64,000 nt of DNA from Smittia aterrima (lineage: Eukaryota; Arthropoda; Insecta; Diptera; Chironomidae). Position numbers and translations under genes: made by a program. The DNA is taken from the NCBI GenBank assembly GCA_033063855.1, contig CP093829.1, forward strand, positions 8,628,243 to 8,692,242, written 5' to 3'. Below are positions 13,901-25,900 of this stretch, in pieces; within the stretch, counting starts at the first letter, position 1; each line of letters starts with the position of its first letter. Under the pieces are notes generated by a model that ran no database searches, had not been told where the DNA came from, and saw nothing but the letters and a program-made list of their open reading frames with translations.

Positions 13901-16900
13901 GCCGTGTTTGAAGATAATTAATTAATTAAGAGCATCAGATATTGACTTAACATATTCAAATTCGACTTGTTCCATTATAAAATAACAATTTTAAATTACA
14001 TACTTAAGATCTCGAATGATTCTCTACTCTCACTTCCACGGCTTGCAAAGTTCGCGAAAGACTTGTCGTTCGCGACGACGACGACGGTTCGGGAAATATT
14101 TTGCTTCTTTTGTTTGTTTGCATTTACCACAAAAGCTTTTTAAAATGTTATATTGGAATTTGCTTGACTCGATCGAGCGCTATCTTCTCTTTATCTGACA
14201 AAACCCTTTTGTCTGCGATTACGATATGCGTTCGTTCTTCTCTCTTGCTCCGGCTGTTTGGCTTTTTTTCGGATTTGCATAAGAAACATTTCAGAATTTC
14301 GTGAATCGCGAAAATATTTTCCCATCGATTGAACTCGAAAGAGAATTCGTTCTCAGCGAGGATGAAACTTTAAATAAATTCTAATAAATAACACCTCACT
14401 ATTATCGCGGGTTGTGATGCCGATGAAAAAATTTATTCCTTAGCCTTCGTATTTTTCGTATTCTCGAAACCCGTTTCTCTCGAAAACAAAAAAAGAAGTT
14501 TTCGCGAAGAAATGGTTTTGTTTCAAATCTTTTTTTTTTCGAGGCGGTTGCTAGACTTTGTTTCGTGGGTGCGCTTGTTCATTAACTCTTCGTATAATTT
14601 GTAATGATCCATAAACGCTCGAGATGATTTTCGCAACGAATGCTCCATAATTAAATGCTAATAATCAATGATCTCTCGAGTTCTGTTCAACGACGTGTAG
14701 ATAATTATAAACACTTGCTTGTCCCGGGACTCTAATGATAATGACGACGTTTGTTTTCTCCAGGAGAGAGCAGAAACATTTGACACAGGTTGTTGTTGAG
14801 GCAATGCAGTTAAGCAAACTTTATTAACCAGGCAAGTTGTTGGTGGGGTTGTGCGATAAAAAGTTTTAGTAGTTTATGGCGCAATTAAAGTGGGAATTAA
14901 GTGTTCATAATAAAATTACTTAAACGTCTTTGGAGAGCTTTAAATTAACCTCAGAGCTCTTGCAGACTTGGTGGCTCTTATCGAAGCGGAACGGCCCATT
15001 TTCAGGCTTGTTGTTGTTCAGTTTTTTTTAATTAAACAATCACTTATCAGTTTAGTAAATACCGAATCATGTTTGTCAACTTTTTTGATTGGATATTTGT
15101 TGTATACGAGTCGCTCTATCGCAATCAGAATTATTTCGGGGCAAGAGAGAACGTCAAATGGTGTTGAGTGTGTCGAAGCGTTATCATATCCGTTTCAATC
15201 AATATTAATCATTTCACACCCAACACTTGAAGTTTCTTCTTCGTCTTTTTACTTCAACGAAAATGCCTTTACAAAGGAGACACCGCCGCGTGATCACACA
15301 ACCAATTGATCAATAATAAGCTCCGAAAATTGAAAAGTCAAACTTCCATTAATAATTTCGTTTGACATTTATTTTTAATTCGAATGCTTTCGTTGCTGGC
15401 TTTTACTCAATATTCGTTTTGACGTCTCCATTCTTTGTCGCTCCTTTCATCGATCGATCGCATTTTATTTTCTGTTTTGTCCATGATGGACTTGGTCAGA
15501 CGATTCCTAAATTGGCTGCGCGGCAAAGTCCCTGCAGCGCACATCCAAACATGGCGAAATTCTGTGTCACTTTCGAACAAATTTCAAGCCCGAAGTATCG
15601 TGAGAACATCGTCAAGAGATCTGTGACTGTCGTCACATGCTGCTTAATGTTCCCCTTTTCGATCAAGCTGCGTCGCAATGCGGTTATGCGTTATGGATTC
15701 TCAAGTTTGGACCTTCAAATTATGCAAGAATTCTCCTCTCGTTGCTCCAGATGTTCCAGAGACTTTAATAAACACTTCTCCGCTCATGGTAAACTTCGTG
15801 GAACTCCAGGAGAAACACAAAGAAGTCGAGCATCACGCTTTGGTTGATCAACAATAAAATAAATTAGAATTCTTCTTCGATTGTTGCTTCCACATTTTTC
15901 AAGAGAAATAAACTTTTGTGATCAACGAATTCTTCTGAGAATCTAAAATTGACAAATTTCTTTTTCACTTTCAGAGTAATCCTTACGGACTCAAGGACAG
16001 TGGACCAACGAGCGATATGTCATGGACGACAGCAGGACTACAGCCAACAACAGGATACTACTCACCGTACGATCCAACACTTGCCGCTTACGGGTAAGTT
16101 TATCGCTTTAATTTATCAACGAGCAAATGGATTATTGTCCGTAAGAGGCGTCGATAATAGAAAAATTGCCATTTATCACGTCATAGCCTTTATTGCACTT
16201 TTGCGAATCAAACTGCAGCTCGACCTAACGAAACAGAGCTCATGAATAATTCAGTCGATTGTAAGACGTGAATTTTTATATCGCTTCGTGTTTCGATGCC
16301 AAAAACTCTTTCGTGGCAAGCCAAGGAATTTTCGGGGAGACTTTAAAAATTCCGACACCGCATAAGGAGAAATAAATCTTCTTCCTGTTTGTTATACAAA
16401 CTATTCCGCAGTGATTATCATACAATAAAAGAAAATTTTCGAGGCAGTAAAGCAAAGTTTTCCCCTAAGCGAGAGTTCAAGAAAAAAAATATTGTTTGAG
16501 CGGAAGGAAACAATCGCGATTCAGTGGTTGAGTTTATAGTGCATTTCTTTCATCGCGTCATAGAAATTTCTTCCCCGGATTAATTGAATTGGCTTGCGTA
16601 ACTCAGAAACCATGAGGAGTTTCTAGAATGTTTTCGTTTCCGTCAAATAATTGGTTTACAGTAGTCGAGAGAGAGGTTCATAAATCAAAATCATTTTGTG
16701 AAGCCGGTTGAGCGCTGTTTGCCACTGTGCGAGAGGATAAATGTCTTGACCCATAAGAAGTCAGATTAAACGCTCTTAATTCCATTCTTACCTTTAATAA
16801 ATGAGCAGCGTGATCCAAAATATTCCTCATTCATCAACAAACAAACAGAAAGAAATTTGAAAATTACCTAAATCGATGTTTCTATTAGTTTATGATGGAT

Positions 16901-19900
16901 AAATTACCAGCAATTTATTACTCAATTTCTGTCTTGTTCGTCTTTCATTAATTTTACACGAAGCTGAAGCTTTTTTCTGTTTATCTCTTTGTCGATCGAT
17001 GAAATCAAATCTGCTTCGGCTGTCGATTCACAGTCGCCTTGGATTTTCCATAATCTCGTTTACAAAAGTGTTTTAATCAAGTCAAAAGTTTTTTGTTTCG
17101 GTTACAAATTGAACTGTTTTGTTATTGTCGTGTTTGAGGGGTTTGTTTGGTGATGACGGGAACTCATTAATTAGCCAACTGATTAAAATATCAAATGACA
17201 AGCGGGAAATTTCCGAAGTCAACGAAGCGTGGACGAAACCTCATCGCAAGTTCCTAAGTCTACTCGATACATTTCAAAAAATAAAAATGAAAAACTTTCA
17301 ACTCAAATGAATGAAAAGCAATCCACGTGAATGATACGAATTTATCACGAAGTATCGCATGTTTACATGAGATTGACTTTATTCCATTCGTCTCAGTTAT
17401 TATTTATTAAATCTATTAAAGAAACAATGTCGAGCTTCGCTTTCTACGGACGTTGAGTCTCGCAACCATTATCACGTTATAGAACTTCCGATTGAGAAGT
17501 TCTGAGCGTGCAGATTGAGCTCTGATTTCGTTATTTATTGCATTTCGCCGTTCTATTCGAACAAACGAGACGCAATTCAAACAAACGAGGCATTTGAATA
17601 ACGCAATGTGATCCTTAATGTGTGAGCAACAGTTTTTCACAAAACATCGTGAAGTGTCATAAAAATTTATTTGTTTGTGTTTCAAAATGTAAAGTTTTGT
17701 TTAACGATGAGCATGTGCATTTGTTTGCGCTAAAACTTCAGCGCTCGGCACTCATTAAACTTTTTTTCGCAGTCGTCAATTTGCACTCACTTTCCTCTAT
17801 TTTCCACTCAACAGAGAAGCTCAGCGAAACAAAAACTTGTGCGTGCATTAAAAATTTACATGCTCGCATGTCATGGAGAAATAATTCACTTTGCATATTT
17901 TTTTTTTGCATTAAACTTCAGTTGTGAGTACCGTTTGAGGTGCCAGGGAGCTTGAAACCAAAAATTTATGACTCGTCATCTCTCCGATCGTCTGATAAGT
18001 TCCACAGATCCTCGCGACTCCTCGATGCGTGTGACGCAGTCATCCATCGGAGCGAGTAATTAAATCTGCAGTTGTGTCGATGCGCAAAAACATTTCTCCA
18101 GACAAAACTTTTGCCGGATGATCATGAACAAATGCGCTCTACGAGAGAGAGCATAATTTTTAATTGCATGGTGGGATAAAATTCTTTTTGTGTTCACGCA
18201 TTGCACAAACCTTTAATAACATTATTTAGTCATGAAAGTCATGCGTAAAACTCTTATAACAAGTGCAGCGTTCGCTTTAGTTCTTCCTTCGCTTTAGCTC
18301 TGCATATATTTTGAGAAACAAGAGCAGCAGCTGTTGGAATGGAGCCGGAGGAATGCGAGACATTCGTGTTGGAAGTTCTCGAGAATCAATCTTCCACAAA
18401 CAATTTTCCTCAACAAAAAAACATAACAACAACATAATCATAAATCTGAAAAGTGAAGAAACAAATATGCGCTAAGATTTTATATTTTAATTAAGCTATA
18501 GACTCGATTGTATGCTGATGGAAATTAATCAGAATGCAGCAAGAACCTCTCTCGCAAAGATAATTTCCATCGGAGTAGAGTTTGTGGTGAAATTTGCATG
18601 TAATTGCAGTTGAGTGGTAATAAATTAAATGAATCGCCTCGTTTTACTTTGGCTCGTAATGGAAATTCGCTCGAGCGATGCAACCACGATAGGTTATCAC
18701 TAGCAACAATGTCAATCGTGGAGTTGTTGAAGCTTACAAGGAAAAAGCTCTTTAAAGCTTCGCGAGAGAGAAAAAACCTTAAATCGATGTATTAAAGCTT
18801 AAGATAAGAACACGCTTTATCATCTTGTGCATCAATGAAAAAGACTTTTCTTCCTATGAACAGCGAGAGGGAGAGAGAAGTGCACACATGCGCGGCTTAC
18901 ACACAATTTCAACATTTGCGATTGTAGAAAGATGATAAAAGACAGAAACAATTGTAAAGTTTTGTATCTGCAATGTGACCTCATCTCATCTGTGAGAACG
19001 AAAGAGTTGTAGCAAAACATTTATCTCCGGTTGTTGTCAGTTTTGTCTTCGTCATTTGATAATCGCACTTCATTTTTCATTCAGCAGAATGTTCTCCTGC
19101 GTGTACAGACAAATGGAAATCGATTGAAAGTGTCTTGAGGGTTACACACGTTCGCAAGTGTAAAGCTCGAAGCTGTTCTGTTAGTTTCCGGTGCTTTGCG
19201 AAGAAAAGGGATTTGAAAACTTTAACTCGTATGCTGCAAGTCGTTTGGAAAGCAAAGCTGCTGAGTTGAGAGAGAAGAAGAAAAAGTTTTATAAACGACG
19301 AACAAAATGGCGACATCTAATCGATTTAAACTCTTGATAACGTGTGTAAATTGGTCTGAAAACTACAAAGAATCATGTTCGCTCGACAATAATTCCCATT
19401 CGTTGGCCATAAAGTTTAATCCCGATGTTGTTAGAGCTCTCCGCTCTCTCTCTGCTCTGTTTTTATGTGGCGAGGCGGTGAGCAAGAAAATTTATGCGTT
19501 TTTAAAAAGAACGAGCAACGGAGAAATCGATCGATTGTGAGAGAATAAATAAATCATTAGATGTGGCCCATTAAAGCAACCTAACAACAATCGGTATCGA
19601 ATCTTTCGTCTGAAGCTCGATCAATTAAAATCCCATCAATAAAAATTTGAAACCTATGAATTTCAGATTCCTCTCCCGCACACACTTTTCACATGGAGCT
19701 CGGTTGGTGTTTCGAGGGTTGAGGAAAAATCGTAAAACGAGAGAGAGAGAGATGTGATTTATCGTCATTACTGAAAACGAAAGTGGGAAAAACTTCTCAG
19801 CTCTTACCGATATTTTTTTTTATCGTGATCCATGTGAGAGCATTGAGAATAATAACCCAGAAATGATCTTTTTATTTCGACACAAATTTCCATTAAATTT

Positions 19901-22900
19901 CATTTTCATTCATGACATTGAATCGAGAGATTTATTTTCTGCACAAGGAGGTTGAGAGGAAAAGGGGAAAATATTTCAATTAGATTTTACGTGACGAAAT
20001 TTCATCTTCACCAATAGCTCAACTTTAAATTGAATTTAAGTCTCAGCCGAGAGGAGACGGGAAAAAAGAAATCTCTATCTCGACAAGAGCTCCATTGAGA
20101 TTGATACACATGTTTCTGATCAATCACGTTGCTCATCTTGTTTTGCGAAAGGAAAAATGTAACAAATTTCCTTTTGCCATCGCTTTAAGTTTCCTTTTTC
20201 TTTTCATTCGCTTTATCATAGGAAACTCCATCTCCCCTGAGCAACTCAGCGAATAAGGTTGTGGGAGGGAAAGTGAAAATGGGGTGTCTCTTTATCGCTT
20301 TGGGCTTTGGGGTGGGACTGGAAAATGATGGCAAAATAAAAAGAGAAGGAAATAAATTTTTATTCCGTAATACTTTTGACCGCCTTAACGTTGTTAAAGC
20401 ATTTTTATTCTTCGGGAGACATCAATTTGAAGGGATCGAGATTCAGTGCAGATTGAACAATATGCTTTGCAATTCTTTTATGGCCACGATTCCTTCGCTT
20501 TTCCTTTTCCCATGAAGAAAGAAAGACGAAAAGTGCGAAGAAGCAGAATAAAACTTTCAAATCGGATTGAGCGAGTGCTGAGAATTTCCCATCGAAATCA
20601 ATCGCTGTCAGCAATTTGTCGAAAGCTTCTTTTAATTCAATTAATTTTTCATTTTACCATTTTACAGTTCTTCATGTTCTCGACTCCCGGAAAAACTCTA
20701 AAAACTCACGTCGGGTCCGCAAACTTCTTCAGAAATCCGAAATTTAATTTAAAATTTCCGCTCCAGATAGGAAACGTGATGGAATTATTGACTCGAGTGA
20801 GAAATACTTTCGTCTGCTTGCGGAAAACTGTTAAAAAGCATTTCACATCTCAGTCTTCAAACGGTTATTGAAGATTTATGTAAATACAAGCGATTGAAGA
20901 ACGTAGAGCGAGAAGCGAATGAAAAGCATTGAATTTAAATACCTTGAAGACTTCAGCCTTTGAATACATAAATAATATCACAATAAATCAAGTGATATGT
21001 GATTTTTTTTTTCGCCTCTTCATCCTTTTCATCCATTGACGGAGCTTTATATTGAAGACTCCTCTTCTTCTCTCGTCACAACAGCTCACAAAAGATTAAG
21101 TTCTGTGTTGTTATTTGACTAATTTCTTCCTCACATGTCTGACATCTTTTTATGTGTGCAAAGTGACTGCATAAGCGATTCAATCTTCTTCTTCAAATAA
21201 TTTGCTCTCTTTGCTAATCATTCAACAAATTATGCTCCGCAAAGTGACGAATGTCTCCAACACGCTGGTTAATAAGCTGCAAAAAAGTATCAATTAATTT
21301 ACTTTGATAAATTGAAACGAGGGGAGAATGCGAAAGGAATGTCTGTCGTCGTTGATGATTTCTAAGTTACGAGAAATGTCAGGAAACATTTTGCCCGAAC
21401 AAAAAAGGCAACCACAGTTCAGTTTTGCAAGCAACAGCTCACTCGAGACAACATTTTTCATGGAAATTTGTTGATCACGAATTAAAACAATTTATCAAAC
21501 GAACTCCGTTGCGCAATTATAAATTCATAAACTCATGCTAAGGAAAAGTATCATTTGACACAGCAAATGCATAAAAATTATTTCATGCTAAATGTCTATT
21601 TAATCAGTGGACAACAACGGCACTAAATGAATTAATAATGTTTCATGTTTCCCATTTTTATTTTTGAAAAGTTGCATTGGCCGTCATACCGCGAGAAAGC
21701 ATTGACTAATCAGTGAACATGTGTTTCATTTTTGAGCCAGTGCAGGCTGCAGCGAAATGAATTTTTTATTTTGGCTGCAAATCGAAACTTTCGAGAGAAA
21801 GAGTTTAAATTGTGCACAGCCAATAAATCACTGATTAATTATTACGATAGACTTTTGAAGTCTCTCTCACTTACTCGCGCAGACACAACAACGAAGGTCT
21901 CACAGCGGGATCGTTGACGCGCGAATAAAGATGAGAGAGAACGTGAGAATGATAAAAGTTAACTGTGCCCTTGAGTTTATGAAGTAAATAAATAATTGTG
22001 TGAGATTCAAAGAAAAACTTATTCGAAAGATTTACTGTTCTGACATCGGAACGAGAGATGAGATTAAATGCCGATTGAACAAGAGACAGAAAATGACAGT
22101 TTGCGAATCGAGGGAAAATCAATAGAACAACGTACGAATCCTCTCGAGATCCATAATTCTCACTTTTCTCCCGGAAAAGCGAAATCTGCTCCTAAGGAAA
22201 ATAAAGTGCTTTTTAATACTTGGGAAATGTTCCTCCTCGGCTACTTCTACTGCATGAGAATGAAGTCCTCCCCCAAAGCATCGATTAAATTTTCGACAAA
22301 ATAAAATTCTGGCAATTGATACAACTGGGACCGACTTTCAGATTTTTCACCATTTTTCACTGGCACGAGCATTGCGATGACGAATGAGCAAAGTCACAGT
22401 CATCGCCATTGTGTTATTTTTATTTTATCGTGGCTAACATTATCGCTTGATTCTCCCACTCCGAGAGAATGATGAAGCAGCATTAAAAAGGTTTAGCATG
22501 CCCCTTCAGCCCGAACGTATCCATTATCAGATTTATCATTATTGTGACATACGATATTGTTCTCATTTATTCATAATTGCTACTCGCGGACATCTATAAT
22601 TGCTAGCTTCATATTTGTTTTACCAGCAGCGCGAAAATCACGATAATTTGACATAATTCCATGGAACGGTTCATCAAAGTGCTTTTGTAACTAGTTTCGG
22701 TTGGCGCGGTCATTTCCACGATATTTCTATGGTGAAAATGATTAATTATACATTTTCAGTCCGCTACGCTCTCCTTTTCATGTTGTCAATAATTTCTTTC
22801 TGCATGCGAGGCAACAAAATTGTGAAAATTGCATGAAAACTTCGAGGGAATCGTTTCAGTGATGTCTGAATATCAAGAAAGAAACTTTAATCTCAAGCTT

Positions 22901-25900
22901 CCCTTTCAAATTAGAGATCTATCTAATCTACGATAGTCGAAACAATAAACAACATGAAATGCAATTTGTTAGACGAAAAAAAAACATCAAATTGGCAAAT
23001 ATGGCAAAAGTTTCATTTGTGAAGTTTGTCGAGATGAATATTTGAGCTGGAACGTTTGTTCGGTTTAAGCGAATAAAATATTGACTCGGATCGATTGATT
23101 GTGGGGAGAATGTTTTATGCATGGAGACATCGAGGAAATGTCGCTCGAAGCAATTTCTATTTCATCGTCGTTGTCTCCGTTCCCTTTTTTTTATTTGGGG
23201 TCAAATCGTGACTAATAAATTCATCATCATTGTTGCTCTCGACTCTGTTGCTCTCGCAATAAATATTTTTTCTTGTCAAAGACACGAAGTCAAGTCGTTT
23301 GTTTATAGTTTTCGATTAGAGTTACATCACAGAAAATGTGTGAGACAACTCGGAACGATAAATAATTGCCGACGATTAATTGAATTTTCTCTCCTTCTGT
23401 TTACAGCTACGGAGCTGGCTATGATCTCGCCGCCCGTCGAAAGAATGCAACACGTGAATCAACAGCAACGCTCAAAGCGTGGCTCAACGAGCACAAGAAG
23501 AATCCTTACCCGACCAAGGGCGAGAAGATTATGCTTGCAATCATCACCAAGATGACGCTGACTCAAGTGTCGACTTGGTTCGCGAACGCGCGTCGAAGAC
23601 TTAAGAAGGAGAACAAGATGACGTGGGAGCCGAAGAACAAGACCGACGACGATGACGATGCAATGGTGTCAGATGACGATAAGGACAAGGACGACTTGGA
23701 TGACAAAAGTCGAGATCATAAAGGTGAGGCATGAAACGATATTTTAATTGTCTTAAGAAAGCATAAGCCAGCGAACTTCCCATTTATTCAAAAGAGAGAA
23801 AAAAAAACATTTCATGCCTAATTAAAACTGTCACGAGCAGCACTCAGTGGACGACCATAAATTCTGACAGCGCTTGGCAAATTAATGCATAAATTGCGCC
23901 GCTCCATTCCTCAACTTTAAACTTTTCTCTAATAATTTTTAATTAAAAGGGTTGAAAAATGTCTTTAGCGGCAGTCGAGAGAGAGTGAGAGAGATTTCTC
24001 GTTACGCAATTATTTATTTATAACATTAATGTGTCAAGAAAATAAAATTTATATTGAAAGTCACATTTCATTATCATAATTTTCACTCTTTCATAGAGAG
24101 CGAAGGCTTTGCCTGCCTACGACTCGGAAAATCCCTTTAGAGAATTTATTTCCATTAGAAAGTGAATTTTTCATTCCCTTTTGAGGCTGAAACACTTTGC
24201 CACTTCGATGGCTTATCTGTTGTCGTCAATTCCACTGTTTTGAGGGTGCAACGGAGAAGCTAAAGCAAAAGGGAATTAATTCAAACTTTAAATGCGTTTC
24301 CCTCTTCGTCGTCAACATCATGTGCGAAACAAAAGACAGAATGTCAACTCGAGGGAGGTGAATGAACGAATGGAAGTGAATTTGCAACTAACAAGTGGTC
24401 TCTTCACTTAACATAATCGGATAATGGGAATTATCACGCGCGCCCCTTCGTCTCTTGGACATAATCTCAGTTAATGTCAGTTTTGAGATTGAAACTAAAG
24501 TCAAAAAGAAAAAATATTTTCTCAAATAAAAAAGTGAGAAAAAAAATCTCCTCAGCATCAACCACTCAATTGAATCATGTGCGCTGCGTGCTAAAAATTT
24601 TCTTTCTTTTATATTTCGAATCAGTATGCAAGTGGTTCCCAGTTGCGTTTGCGAGTGTTGCTGCCATTAAAAACAATATCAAGTAGGGTGAATCCACTCG
24701 ATGGATCGTTAAAATATCGCACTAATAAATTTAACGCTCTTCGATGCTCGGATGCTCATTTAAGCAACCGAAAAGCGAGAGAGGGTGAATTGCGAGGGTT
24801 ATAACATTTAATTCACCATATCAAATTGTTTAAATAGAATTATTTCATTATTTAAGGATCACTGACATTGTTCACATCGTCATCAAATGCAATTTCGCTC
24901 GTATTCGAGTTGACAGGTTATTCGAGACGAGAGAAGGGATTTTCTCATGAGGATAATTCGACGTCATTGCCCCCAATGCAGTGAAAAATCATATTTTTAA
25001 GGATTTAAAGAGGGAAAGGTCGTAACGATGTTTCCTTCGAGACATTCGAGGCAATGAGGATGAGCTTTAAGAATTTATATTTCGAATGAAAATGCGGGAG
25101 AGCAAAAATGTGTGTCATGAGCTGACTTTTATTCTTCGTCGCTTTCCGGCTTTTCCTTTTCATTCTTTCTTTCTTTTCGGTAATGTATGGGATACATTTA
25201 TGCCTTGTAACGATCTAAAGCGAACGCTGAAACTTTATGTTTCTTTCTTTCCTTCTTTTTACTTCTCGACGATGAAGTCTTTGGCAGTCACTTAATAACA
25301 CAAATACGAACTTCATCACATTTTCGCACACCCGAAAGAATGAAAAAGTTTCCGCAATGTTTTCTTTGTCATAATTTTTTTTCTCTCACTCTTATGAGAG
25401 ACGTCAGCCCTTAACGCACAGCGAGTGAGGCTGCGGTGGAACGAGAATCACTTAAAATAGATTTTTTTTTGTTTCATTTACTTGCCGAACGCATTTCTTC
25501 TGCCCCAAAAAAACACTTTTCCTTCCCTCGATTGTTGAAAGCAAAGGGGAAACGAAATGCGTGTGTGTGTGCGTTTCGAGTTTATTATACTTTTCACGCT
25601 CTATGAAAATGGCAAATATTAAGTGAAAATAATATTTATGCCTTTATGATACGGCGTGCGTATCTCGAGAGCTCGCCACGATGATATATGAAGCGATATC
25701 ATAAAACTTTGTCGAACAAGGGCGAGGGCGGTTAAAGCTTTAGACATTTCGATACAAAACTTGTTACAACGTCGACTCCTCGAGAATCATTCACGAGAGC
25801 GAGAAATTACAATCTTTTCATTTCGACTGTGTGAGGAGGGCGAAGTGTTAAGAGGGGCGAGAAATGATAAATTATGAAAAATTGCAATTGATTTGACCGC

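Larger units (their letters stand above)
10150..15974 (+). other. Iroquois intron 2 (5.8 kb), hosting an antisense aldo-keto reductase gene
   Basis: Bounded by GTAAGT and TTTCAG. The minus-strand reductase occupies 11704-12893. The flanks 10150-11684 and 12894-15480 show no recognisable gene, only GA tracts (13510-13523 and about 13873-13899) and ATTAATTAATTAA runs near 13917-13929. A possible coding remnant lies just before the acceptor (15483-15863). Confidence 0.7.
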
